Notes under the pieces: model-generated
Databases searched by the model: none
Seen by the model: only the letters and a program-made list of their open reading frames with translations
What the model was told of the DNA's origin: nothing
From: Epinephelus fuscoguttatus
Lineage: Eukaryota; Chordata; Actinopteri; Perciformes; Serranidae
Assembly (NCBI RefSeq): GCF_011397635.1
Contig: NC_064753.1
Span: forward strand, 24,824,322 to 24,888,321
Direction: 5' to 3'
DNA: 64,000 nt
Position numbers and translations under genes: made by a program
Shown: positions 21,653-33,024 of the stretch, piece by piece
Layout of the letters: the number at the start of each line of letters is the position of its first letter
How positions within the stretch are numbered: the first letter of the stretch is position 1

Positions 21653-22928
21653 GTGCACTGATGAATCAAATCCAAAGTGAGCCAGCAGTTATAACCAAAA
21701 AAGAGAGAGCAATTTTATGGTTTATTAAACAGATCAGGATTTTCGTCTCATTGTCCTCATGCAGTCCTGCAACCTGCCCTATTCAGAATGAGATTAAGTA
21801 CACGTGCTTATCGTTTTGTCAACAGAAGACCGGTTGTGCAAGAGCTCCTTTTGTCATATTCTGCTTTTAGCACTTTGAACTCAGTGGAAATGGATGATGA
21901 TTTAACTGGACGGAGCGTAAACCAGCCTGATTCTCTGGGGGTTCATGGCTGGAGGAATACTTAGACTTGCTGGACACAGAACAGGCAGCCTGCCCAATAA
22001 AAGACTTAGATAAGGGCCTGGGACACTCCTCCAGGGCTAGCTTGCTCTCAGTTGTGAGGCCTTGTTTAAAAGGATGTATGAGATTTAATGTATGTTGCAA
22101 GTTCTGGGTGTCAGCCTTGCACCCCCGACCCCCCACCCTGCTGGGTTATTTATGTTAAAAAATAGTGGCAAAGGATGATCAAATGGACTGCTCTGAGGAC
22201 GTGACGCATGCAGCCATGCACAATTAACAGAATTATAAGGAAAACATTTTTTTTTTCTGACGCTTGTGTGTTTGACTGCTGGGTTACTGAACTCTAAAAA
22301 CAAAACCCACAACTTCCTGTTGGAATTCCACAGGTTAATGTGATACTTCCTCTCATCCTCCGATCTCTTTGTTCAATTTAATATTATATGAATATGGAGC
22401 TAAATGTTGGCAACAAGCACAGCTCTGTTAACACTGTTGAAATTGCTGCAGTGATTTCCTGTAATTCACATGGTTTTGAGTTGCCTAAAGTGCATTGCCA
22501 ATCATATTATGAGGACAAATGATACAAACTTTGAGCATGACAGAAATATGATCTGGCATTTAGGCAATACTCCATAGCGATAACCTGTGCTACAATGACA
22601 CTGAAGTCATTATTTATAGCTTTTCCTCTTAGATAAAGAAAAGTCTGTGATGTGAACTATAGGACAGTGCTGTGATAAATATTCTGAACAGAAGGTCCAT
22701 TTACTGAGCTGTCCCCAGAGCTTTCTACCATAACACATAGACTTTATCAGCAGACTGAACTTGCTCAGGTTAAAACGGTTTGTCATCTGTAAATAAACTG
22801 ATCTCAGCGATAAACACTGATTATTATAAACTACACTTCCTGATATTATTTGACAGTTTAAATGGTTTTCTAGTTTGTTTGTTTTTAAATGTTCTATCAT
22901 GTCTTGTTTTCACTTATAATTTAACCTC
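21653..22928. other. urah 5' flank and intergenic DNA
   Basis: Nothing recognised beyond the presumed urah promoter. There are no coding signatures on either strand. Confidence 0.4.
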
Positions 22929-23151
22929 AGGGCAGCACAGTGGTTAGCACTGTTAGCACAGGTGGCAAGAGGGTTCCTGGTTCAATCCCAGGAGCGAGCC
23001 CTTCTGTGCAGAGTGTGCTCTCCCCTGTGTCAGCGTGGGTTTTCTCTGAGCACTCTGGCTTCCTCCCACAGTCCAAAGACATGCAGATTGGGCATAGGTT
23101 AATTGGGTAAAGGTTAACTCTAAATTGGCCCCCACAACCCTCAAGAAAATG
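22929..23151 (+). mobile_element. tRNA-derived SINE, copy A, internally shortened
   Basis: Starts GGGCAGCACAGTGGTTAGCA with a tRNA-like B box (GGTTCAATCC). It then shows the body shared with the other copies here (TCCCACAGTCCAAAGACATG, AACTCTAAATTG) and ends abruptly near ACCCTCAAGA. The middle-to-3' body present in copy C is missing. Confidence 0.85.
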
Positions 23152-25255
23152 GACCATTTGGCCACTTAAACTCTGCACTCTGTTTGCTCTCATTTTATGC
23201 TACACCAAAATATTGTTGCATAAAGGTTAACATAATATATATTGGTATGATATGGCCATATCTCCATATGGCCTCAGTATCTTAGTTATTAACTCCATTA
23301 ATGTGTCTCTTCCTCTCTCATTTGTCTTTCTCACGTCAAGATGATGTTTCAGCAAAACAGCTTGTGGTGGAGAGAGGCTGCAGGTGGAAATGTTTTTGTG
23401 AAACACAGCTGATTTTGTTTCAGTGTAGTGAGTCAGCAAGATACCATATGTTGTTGAAGAGAGAACATATTGGGAGGACTGTTCTAAACTCCTTTCTTTC
23501 AAAAAAAGACCGTCTACAGAAAGAGTATCTCTTGATTTGTTTTCAGCCTGGCTGCCATGTTGTTGTCACAGGAGTTTGGCGTCACATCAGCGATGGACAA
23601 CTTTCTCTGGGTGGAAACTGCTGCAGTCTGAGTTTGGGCAATGTTGATGGTATCATCTTGAACCAGGCACGCAGCAGCCCTCAAAGCAAGATACACAGTA
23701 TGAATAATAATGTGAGCAATTTTGCCTGAGGGTCAGACTGACCTTTGGTCAAACCATCCATGCACTGAGGAGAAGAGATGCTGGCGAGTCAAAGAGATCT
23801 GTGATTGGTGATATTTACCATTACCAGCTTTCCTCTGTTCAGGATGGACTTAATTATTGTATGCTGTATACACTTTGGATTAGTTGCACAGTTAGCAGTC
23901 CAGTTTTGAAACAGTACTTTTAACATTTTATGATTCCAAATTGATCAGTTTCTCTCTCACCTTTGTCTTCCATGTCTATCTTGGTCTCTAAGAATAAAAA
24001 CACACTCCCATGCTGTATTTATACTCAATATGAAAATACTTTTACTACTGTGACAATGAGTATTTCCACTTGGCTTATCTTAAGAATGCAAACAAAAACA
24101 TGTAACACCATAGGAATAACATCGTTTTCTTAAAAAAAAAAATGTGAGAAGTCCTAAATCAAGATTAAAATCAGACAGTTCAACAATTACAGTAAAGTTT
24201 ACAATAATACACAATATTACACACTGACCTGGGCCTTTGCATGTCTCACAAGTGCCAAATACATGGGGGAAGAGAGCTGTAACATTCTTGTAATAGATAT
24301 GAAGTAGAGTCACACTCAGAGACAGAGCAGAAAACAACCAGTTTATCTCCTGATGATCAGTGTGATTATTCAGTTTCTTAAGAATTACTGCAATTTACAG
24401 TACTTTGACTAGCTAAACTGTGATTAGAAGTATAAAATAAAGACAAAAAGTGAGTCAGGCGTCAACAAAGAGCCCTGTTGAAAGATCATATTTGAGAGTT
24501 TACACATTTCTTTTGTTGTCACAAGTCAAAATACTTTGAGATCCACAGAGGGAACTTTCATTTTACAGTACATATACACAATATTCAACTTATTCTGAAA
24601 ATAATAAATCTTAAGTAGGCTGTTTGCATGGTTTACATTACCTAATTAAAGATGTGAGAGTTTTGTTCTGGGGAGAAACTGGTGAAACAGCAGAAACATG
24701 GTGCAGAACCCAGTGACTACACATAGATTATTACTGTATGTACAGTGTGATAGTGGCATGTGCTGCCTGTTTTAGAAAAAGGCTTTTAATGTGGACGAGA
24801 TAAAGTGGTAAGCTCCTTACACAGTGTTTTAATCAGAGAACCCTTTTGTCTCATTTGGATTAATACTGAAATATTGGCATTGGTGCAAACTGTCATATCA
24901 TATAATAGGAATGCCTACTTAGGGCGGATTATAAAAAGTTAAATTCACCTCCGTGCTTCCAGTTGTTCGTTATAATTACTGTCTGTCAGTCACTCCTTTA
25001 GTCTGACAAATTCTTCTCAATCAAATGTGTGTGTACCTGGTGTATATAAGTCACTTGTGTTTCAGTTTGACTCAGAAGTATGGTCACAGAAAAGAAGCTG
25101 CTGTGATACACTTAAATGTAATATGTTTTCTGATATGTACACCCTGTTGGAGGGGAGTTGAGCCACAGATATGAGAGTTGGCTTGACGGTTGTTGTTCTT
25201 TTCCTCCATGTTTGGCACTTAATCCATGTCTTCTACATCTTCTCTTGTTCCTCCC
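23152..25255. other. intergenic DNA and likely 3' UTR of the RALY-like gene
   Basis: No coding exon or named repeat recognised. Minus-strand ATTAAA motifs near 24785 and 24826 could end the RALY-like transcript. The plus-strand frame at 23301-23729 has no recognised homology. Confidence 0.4.
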
Positions 25256-25298
25256 TCATATTTCCTCTTCGGGGTCAGAGCTGTGGTTGCTCATCTGT

Positions 25299-25332
<34 letters not shown>

Positions 25333-28092
25333 GATAGAACAGTGATAGCTTAAACAAAGAGGTATTTCATTCAGCTGCAAGCTCACAATGACTAAGTAAA
25401 ATTTAATGGTGCAGGTATGAATTGATTTCACGGTAGTGGAGTCTCAGTAGTTGTCACGTCCACTCACCTCACAGGACAGAATCTGGTTGAAACTTGTCTG
25501 TGCAATTTTTTTTTAACTCAAACTTTACTTTAAAGTTTTTAAAGTAATTGTAATTAATTTAAAATTCAAATCTAATCTCGAAAATTTGTTGAATTTCTGA
25601 GTGAGTTTTCTTGTGTATTATTGTTGTAAATTAATATATTTTTATCCACTAAATGGGGCCCTAACAGACTCACAGCTTAAATGAACAGTGTAAAATTTAC
25701 TGGGATTTAGTGGCATTTTGTGCTGAGGATTCTAAATTGCAACCAACTAAAACGTCACCAGGTTAGTTTTCCATCAGCGTTCATTGTTCAGGAGGTTTTT
25801 ACAAGAAGCTGAGTAACAAGCAGAGATCTCCTTTCCTCTAAAACAAATGGACCAGGTGATTAAAACTGATAAAAACACTGAATAAAACAGTTTCATGTAA
25901 CAAATTGGTGTTTCTCTGACACTGTTTGGCACGTCGCAGTGACTTCTAGCACAGCACCTGCTAATGTGTGCTCACCTTAACTCTCTGATAACCTAAGATC
26001 CAGATATTCAGGAGGTTTTGTCCCCTTCAAAATAAACAGACATGGGGATTTGAACTGGTAAAAAAAATGAATATAGCGTGTTGAAAAGGGTCAGTTGTGG
26101 TGGTACAGGCATCTGATCAGGATGCCTCCTGGACGCCTCCTGCTGGAGGTGTTTTGGGCACATCCCACTGGTAGGAGGCCGCGGGGCAGACCCAGAACAC
26201 GCAGGGATTACATATCTCATCTGGCCTGGAAACACCTTGGGGAACAGCTGGAAAGTGCTGCTGGGGAGAGGAACGTCTGGGGTGCTTTGCTTGGCCTGCT
26301 GCCCCCGTGACTTTGCCCCAGATAAGTATATGGATGGATGCATTTTGACTTTTGTAATGAGTCTCATTAACACAATCAGAAACCAGCATCATACAATATG
26401 ACCAAGAGGGACGGCCCTTGCTGATATGCTGATACACTTTTTAGTCATTCCTGAACAAGTGCACTGCACACAGACTTCATGCCCATTTACCGTGTGGTTG
26501 TCATCATCAGGCTCCCTCAGGTCAGGGTCCTCCCTGTGGATTCGATGGCGGGAGCTGGGTGGAGAGAGGGAGGAGAGGGAGTGCTCGGGGCTGCTGGCAG
26601 ACAGAGCGTACGGTGAGCCAGCTGGACTGTCCTCTCTCAGGGGAGACCCTATGAAACAGGAATAAACAGAGCCATACATGGAGTTTAGGTGTGGACTTTA
26701 CTGCAGGTCCTGTTTCCTGTGGAGTGTTAGGAAAATACATGTTTTCTGTGGGTCAGAGACAAAAACGTCTGTGTGCATCCCACTGACTTTGTACCAGATG
26801 ACAGGCAGAAAGCAAGAGTGGGAGTGACAGGATGAAGGACAGATGAGGAGATAGTGAGGGGGAAGCGAGAGACAGCAGAGCTGAATAGTGAGGGACAGGG
26901 GAATCAAGTAGAGCTGGAGATAAATTAATATGAAGATGAGAGCTATCAATCGTCCAAGGTCATTCAAAGTAGACAGAACACACACACACTTCCCTGAACG
27001 TGTGCACCTACAGCTGCAGTAGCCACAGGACACATTCTCTTTTTAGTGCACGGCCTGTCTGTACATTCATCCTGATGCTATGATAATGGCTTCTAGGTTC
27101 AAGGTTAAAGTTTGTTTTTACAAGAACATGTTTGTCTAGCAGTGACTGAGGACACAGGGCTCAGGGGAGGGTGGGCTGCACCAAATGAATGGTGTAAACT
27201 CTGTTTCAGTTTATGATCAGTTTAATTAAAATTCCAGTAAAACCCAATTTCCTCAGGAGGGATAATAAAGCTTTGTCCTGTTCTCTCCTAGGGGCTGTTG
27301 CACTTGCTGGCAGGCGTAGTCACTGTATTGTGATCACATGTCCACATGAGGGCAGCAGCAGCTCTTCCCTCCGTACACACCGCTCAGTCTTTGATATTCG
27401 TCTGTTTTCTGAAGCTTCATCAGTCAGTTCCTTCAACCACCCTGTTTGTTCAGCATGTTCCATAATTTGCTCACAGCCATAAATCCAGACACCCGCACCC
27501 CCAGCTAATATCGGCCGTGATTCAACTTTTTAAAAAATTCCTGACTGAAGGGAAATAATTGATTTGTCAGGTAAAACAGGAGTGGCTCTGGTGGTGCAGT
27601 GCATTCCCATCCCCCAGTTTCCTCCTGCGGCACAGATCCTGAATCATTTTGATTGGGGTTGTGACTGGTGGAGCTAATCAAGCAGAAATCTGAAAGTGGC
27701 ATATCACCAGAGGCCGCCTTAAGATGTTTTTGATGTGCGAATAGATTATCTATCATTCCATCTCCCACCTACCTGCCTCCACTGTCTTTGTGAATGAGTG
27801 TCTCACCTTTGTGGTCATTCCTCTGTGTGTCCATCCTGTCAAGACTGTCAAGCAGCCCATCGATCTGTGTCTTTATCAGAGTCAGCTCCTTTTTAATCAC
27901 CTGCAACTCCTCCATGCCCACTGCAGGAGCGACCAGAGTGAGAACGAAAAGGACATTAGGAAATTACACAACCTGAAAATCTCTTTAGGGAGAGCTTTAA
28001 AGGAATGGTTGGACATATTGGGAGATATTTGCTTTCCATGAGTGGCTGTTAGCTTCCTTAACTCCCAGCAGGAAAGCAAATATGCAGATTTC

Positions 28093-28125
<33 letters not shown>

Positions 28126-31100
28126 TACTTAAATAAAATGCAACTATGACAGAAGAAAAGTGCATGCACAGTAAACAATTTGGTGTTGGCATCGTTTTAG
28201 ATCTCGTGAACGACTTGTTTTTCTGATTTGCCATTCAGCTGTGGTTTGAATGCAGCTAATTTTCTCTGCTGCATCGTTTCTCTCATCAAAGTAGCATCAC
28301 AGAAAAAGAGGTTAAAACTCTTGACTGAACTTCAATACTCAGAAATTGTGTGCTGTGACTTCAGTATACTACACACAGCCTATTTTGTCTGTGGCTGCTT
28401 CATACTGAAAGGATGAGAAGCAAAAGCTCTATTGATCCAAGCTTTATACTCATCATTTCATTTTTCATTCCCCTTACCAGAGTTTTAGACAAACGATAGG
28501 CTATAAATCTGCAGTATCTAATGCCACCTTTTTTGGCGTCCATTCATATTACTCACACTTGGCTGTGGTTGAACTAGTGGAGTGGGCTCTGGAGCTTTTG
28601 GAGTGGGTTCTGTCTCGACTGCGTCTGTGCCCAGTGGAGTAGGAGGAGGAACGGGGTCGCTTGGCCAGACTTGGTCCCAGCGGCAGAGGAGACAGGGACG
28701 CCGGCACACGCTGATAGTCATACACCCTGGAAATTCAGCAGACACGATTTTAGAACAACTCATCTTTAACTGTGTGTGTGTGTGCAGCGGGTTTGATGAA
28801 TTTGTGGGAAGGTGTGTGGTGATTTCATGCAATCGAAGTGTTTGTCTGAAATCATGATGAAAGAGAGCTCGCTCACAAGTGGATAGAGTTTCTCATTTAA
28901 ATCAAAATTTGCCAGTTTTAGTCTCTATTTTATTTAAGTGCAGCTGCTTGTGTTTAGGCAGCACTTCAATTTGGAAACTTTGGCTCAGGTTCAATGATAA
29001 AGAAATGGTATTCTACAAAAACATGTTCATATGTCTTATAATAATAAGGCGTCATAAAAAGTATTATGTTGCTGTCAGTATTGAAACCCAGCCCCAGCTC
29101 AAACAAGCGAGTGATACAAGCTGAAAAAAGGAGATGTTAAAGGAAAGATGTGACAATGAAGAAAATCATCTGTTCAAGCATCTCATAGATAAATATGGAT
29201 ATTTATATTCCATGTTCCTTTGTCTTTTACTTTCTATCTCTGTTTCTGTCTCTCTTGCGCTGGCGTTGCCTCCTCCCTGTGGACAGCTTCATGTCTCTAT
29301 CTGTCACTAAATGTAATTGGTTCTGTCAGGGCCAATCAATAGCTCTCTGCCAGGCTAGTAGTGCTGGTGACAGGGGGTGTATCGCAGTCAAACTCTATAG
29401 TGCTTACTGAAAGCACACTGTGTGTTTGTGCATGTGTGCCTGTGTATGTTTAAATAGAATCAGAGGTGATGTTGTGAAAGTGACCTCACATTTGACCTCA
29501 GCACTCACGGACTCAATGTCCAAGTGAAACACAGCTACAGACTCGAAGCCAACCAACCAGCGAAGAGCAAAGCTGCAGGAAGTGTGGGAAGAAGGCCAAT
29601 CAAATCTATGAATGATTATACTAATGTTTATATTTAACTGTAGCAGCTGTTACGGCAGCACCAGATTGAGAGAGAGATTTGGCTAAAAAAAACCAACCAG
29701 GGTTTCTTTCGGGGACAACTGGGCATATAATTAATTGTTAAAGGTATATTATGCATGATTTTCCAAGAAAACACTGTACAGATGCAGCCGCCTAGAATTC
29801 CCCACTGCTCCGTGATGGGGCCTGGGTAGGACCTTGGGGATCCCTGCTTGGATCTTGCTGGGTCCTAAACCAGTATGTGACTGGAATGAGATCCTCAGCA
29901 ATGACGTAGTGAACACGGGGCTGTCTCGTTACACCCCTAAGCACCATGTGTGGAAACCAGTTGCAATGGTGTATCTACGCACCCAGCAGAGCAGTGATAT
30001 AGAAGCTGAAACTGGCTGAGAAATCAGCTGTTCTTATCATATTTGATGTGTTTTAAAGGCGTGTTCTTCACACACAGCATACTATTATGATTACTATCAT
30101 TTCATATCATGATGATCAGGTCATGAATATGTTATGCTGAAGTGTTTTGTAAAACCCTGATACAGATTGTTTTGATGCATAAAGTACAAGCTGTAGCGAG
30201 AGGGATGATGAAATTATTGAATGTGTCACCTTCTAATCTGGCCATGAAAACTCAAAGAGATGTGTTATTCAGCAGAGTGCATAAAAGTGAATGATATACA
30301 CTAAGAAATTACAGCATGTGTGACACTCATTTGAGCGGTAGACTTTATCTGTCAATATAACAGGCTGGGACAAACTGACAGAGTGTTTTTATACAAAGAA
30401 AAAATAACTTTAAGTATCAATAAGTTTACAATGTTTTGTCATAGACAGTGTCTCACACAGTTTATAAAGTTTTCCCTTAACTCAACAACTCACAAAATGA
30501 AGGGACTTTTAGTACATAGAATAGACTTAGACAGACTCAGCCCCTCTCAATCATCACTTATGACCCACTAGAAGTATGTGGTGGTGCGTTTATCTGCAGA
30601 GACTCTGCCCTCTGCTTGTACTTTTTTCTATTTTGTTGTGTTTGGGACATTCCTGGGCACAGTGCACAGGTGAGGTTGGGACTTTATTAAAGGTAACGAC
30701 CAGGTGCCAGACCGCCTGACGACAAATCCAATAGGAAGCTACCAAAATTGAAGACACGGTGCCAAAAAAAACTGCAAATATAGCAAGGTGAAATGCCAGG
30801 TGGAGTGAATCTGGGGTCGGCTTTCACTTTCTCTTTAGCTGGCAATACTGTTCAAACATTAGCTGACAAATCCTGCATAATATAACACTAAACATTAATT
30901 AATTGACATTCATATGAAGTTTTTTCAGTCCTTCTCAGCTGTTAATAATAATTTCTTGTATAATTAATCAATGAATGTGGCCTACGGCTATGTAGATTAA
31001 ATTAACCCCTTTAAAGATAATGAATTACTTTGACTTTTTGCTAAAATTGACACTTGCATGTTGTGAGATGACGAGCTTCCTCACTACTGTGGCTAGCAGC

Positions 31101-32475
31101 AGGGACAGTGTTTGCGTTAGGTCTGAAGGCACTGACTGAAACACAAAGAAAGAACAGCCTCTTGTATGCGCAATATCTTATGTCTCCCGACGACCACGTT
31201 CAAAAACGTTATGACAAATGTTACTGTCTACGGCAGGAAGGAAAAAACATTCTAGACCTTTGCAAATTAAATCTCTGACCTTTTTATGAGGGAAATGAAT
31301 TAAGTATTTTTCAGACCTGCAGATGAAACAATTTAGATCTTGATCTAGTCACAGACTCTGGATCGAGGGCAGTCTCAGCACAGCCTAAGTGGTTCCTGCA
31401 AAGCCATGAGAGTGAAAAGCCCTCCTTCTGTGTGTCACCAGCCAGTAACAGGGAGGTAATTCTAAGTCAGCACTAAGAATCTTCACCAACAACAAGGAGG
31501 TAAGCTGTCAGCTTTAAGGACTTAGAGTCAGGCTGTTATGTAGATTTACTGATTGAGTTGTTAACCAGTCAGTCAGATGCAGCTCGGCCTCCTGAAAAGT
31601 TTTCTGTATTGTTACATTCTCTGAAGCCTCTGGACTTGATACAGAGATTTCTGCACACACTGTGTTCTTCGCACATCCACAGCACGCACGCTGACACACA
31701 CGCATCCCAATGTCACGTAAGGATGAAGTGTATTAGGCCACCATAAGTGTGTGAGATTAGAGGCTTTGAGCATTGTCCGTGTGGAGAGACACAGAGACCA
31801 AAGACTTTAAGTCCTTTAGAGCAGTTTGCAGGGGCAGATAGACAATGTGTTGTTACACCAGCTTTGAAGTGTCATCTCAGAGAATGGAAGCTCAGACAAT
31901 GAGAGACTGTAGACGAGTGAGGATTACAGAAAAGTGTGTGAGTGTGTGAGAGGGAGTGTTTGTCTCTATGGATTAGACCCCACACGGAAAGCAGCTTTGT
32001 CAGCTCGAGCTGTTATCTGTGTGTTAAAAGACACTTTTCTATCGTGTTCCCACAAGAGGACAGCGGACAAAAACAGTCATTTCTCCCTTTCCCACATATT
32101 GATATTGCACAAAACAACAAACACAGAAACAAAAACACTCACATACAGTCCCCACGCACTCACACCCAGAGGCAAACACATGTGCGTACACACATAAATA
32201 TGCACACATATGCTTCTATCCCCCCCCACACACAGCTGTCAGTAGTGCTAGCCAACAGCATGGGGAATAATCATGCACTGTGTTAAAAACAAATTGAAAA
32301 TCAGTGGTGAGTGTTCCCCCCTGAGCAAAGACTGAAAAATGCCGAGCAAGGCAAACCAAATGCAAAAAAAAAAAAAAAAAAACTAACAACAATGAAAAGA
32401 TGACAGTTAATACTCAGAGCAATAGAGCATCGACATGAGCGAGAAATTCACTGGAATGAGGTATATCCTGTGTGT

Positions 32476-32521
<46 letters not shown>

Positions 32522-32993
32522 ATTGTGAGTGCCCGCTTTTATTCAGATGTGCTGAGAGGAGTGTTTATGAGTGAGGCCTAGGGGACATAGGAAGGTCCCT
32601 GTGCAATTTCAGTGGAGGACCAACAATACAGAGTCACTCTGAACACGCTCAGTCTAACTCACTACCTCATCTACCTAACTACTGCACGTGACTGCACATG
32701 GCACGAGAGTGTATCCTGCAGTAACATGGACAAATGTCTCTTGAATGTCTTGTACTCTACTTGGACAAGACTGCATTTTTACTCAGTCTTGTCTCAGTCT
32801 CAGACAAAGGCGTCCCAGAATTTTTTTTCAAGATCACGACTGTGGGGATATCACTGCCTGTGCAAACAAGAACGTTAATTGATGTCAGCTAGTGTTTGTC
32901 AATGTTTGCTCTTAGAAAAACCAGTAAAAACTTACATACATAAAATTTACCTCTGCAATTTTATCAAGACATTTCTCATGGTGCAAGATACAC

Positions 32994-33024
<31 letters not shown>

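Noticed and set aside
23301-23729. 142-codon plus-strand frame between urah and the RALY-like gene.
   Set aside because: No recognised domain; a shorter overlapping antisense frame is equally open, so coding evidence is weak.
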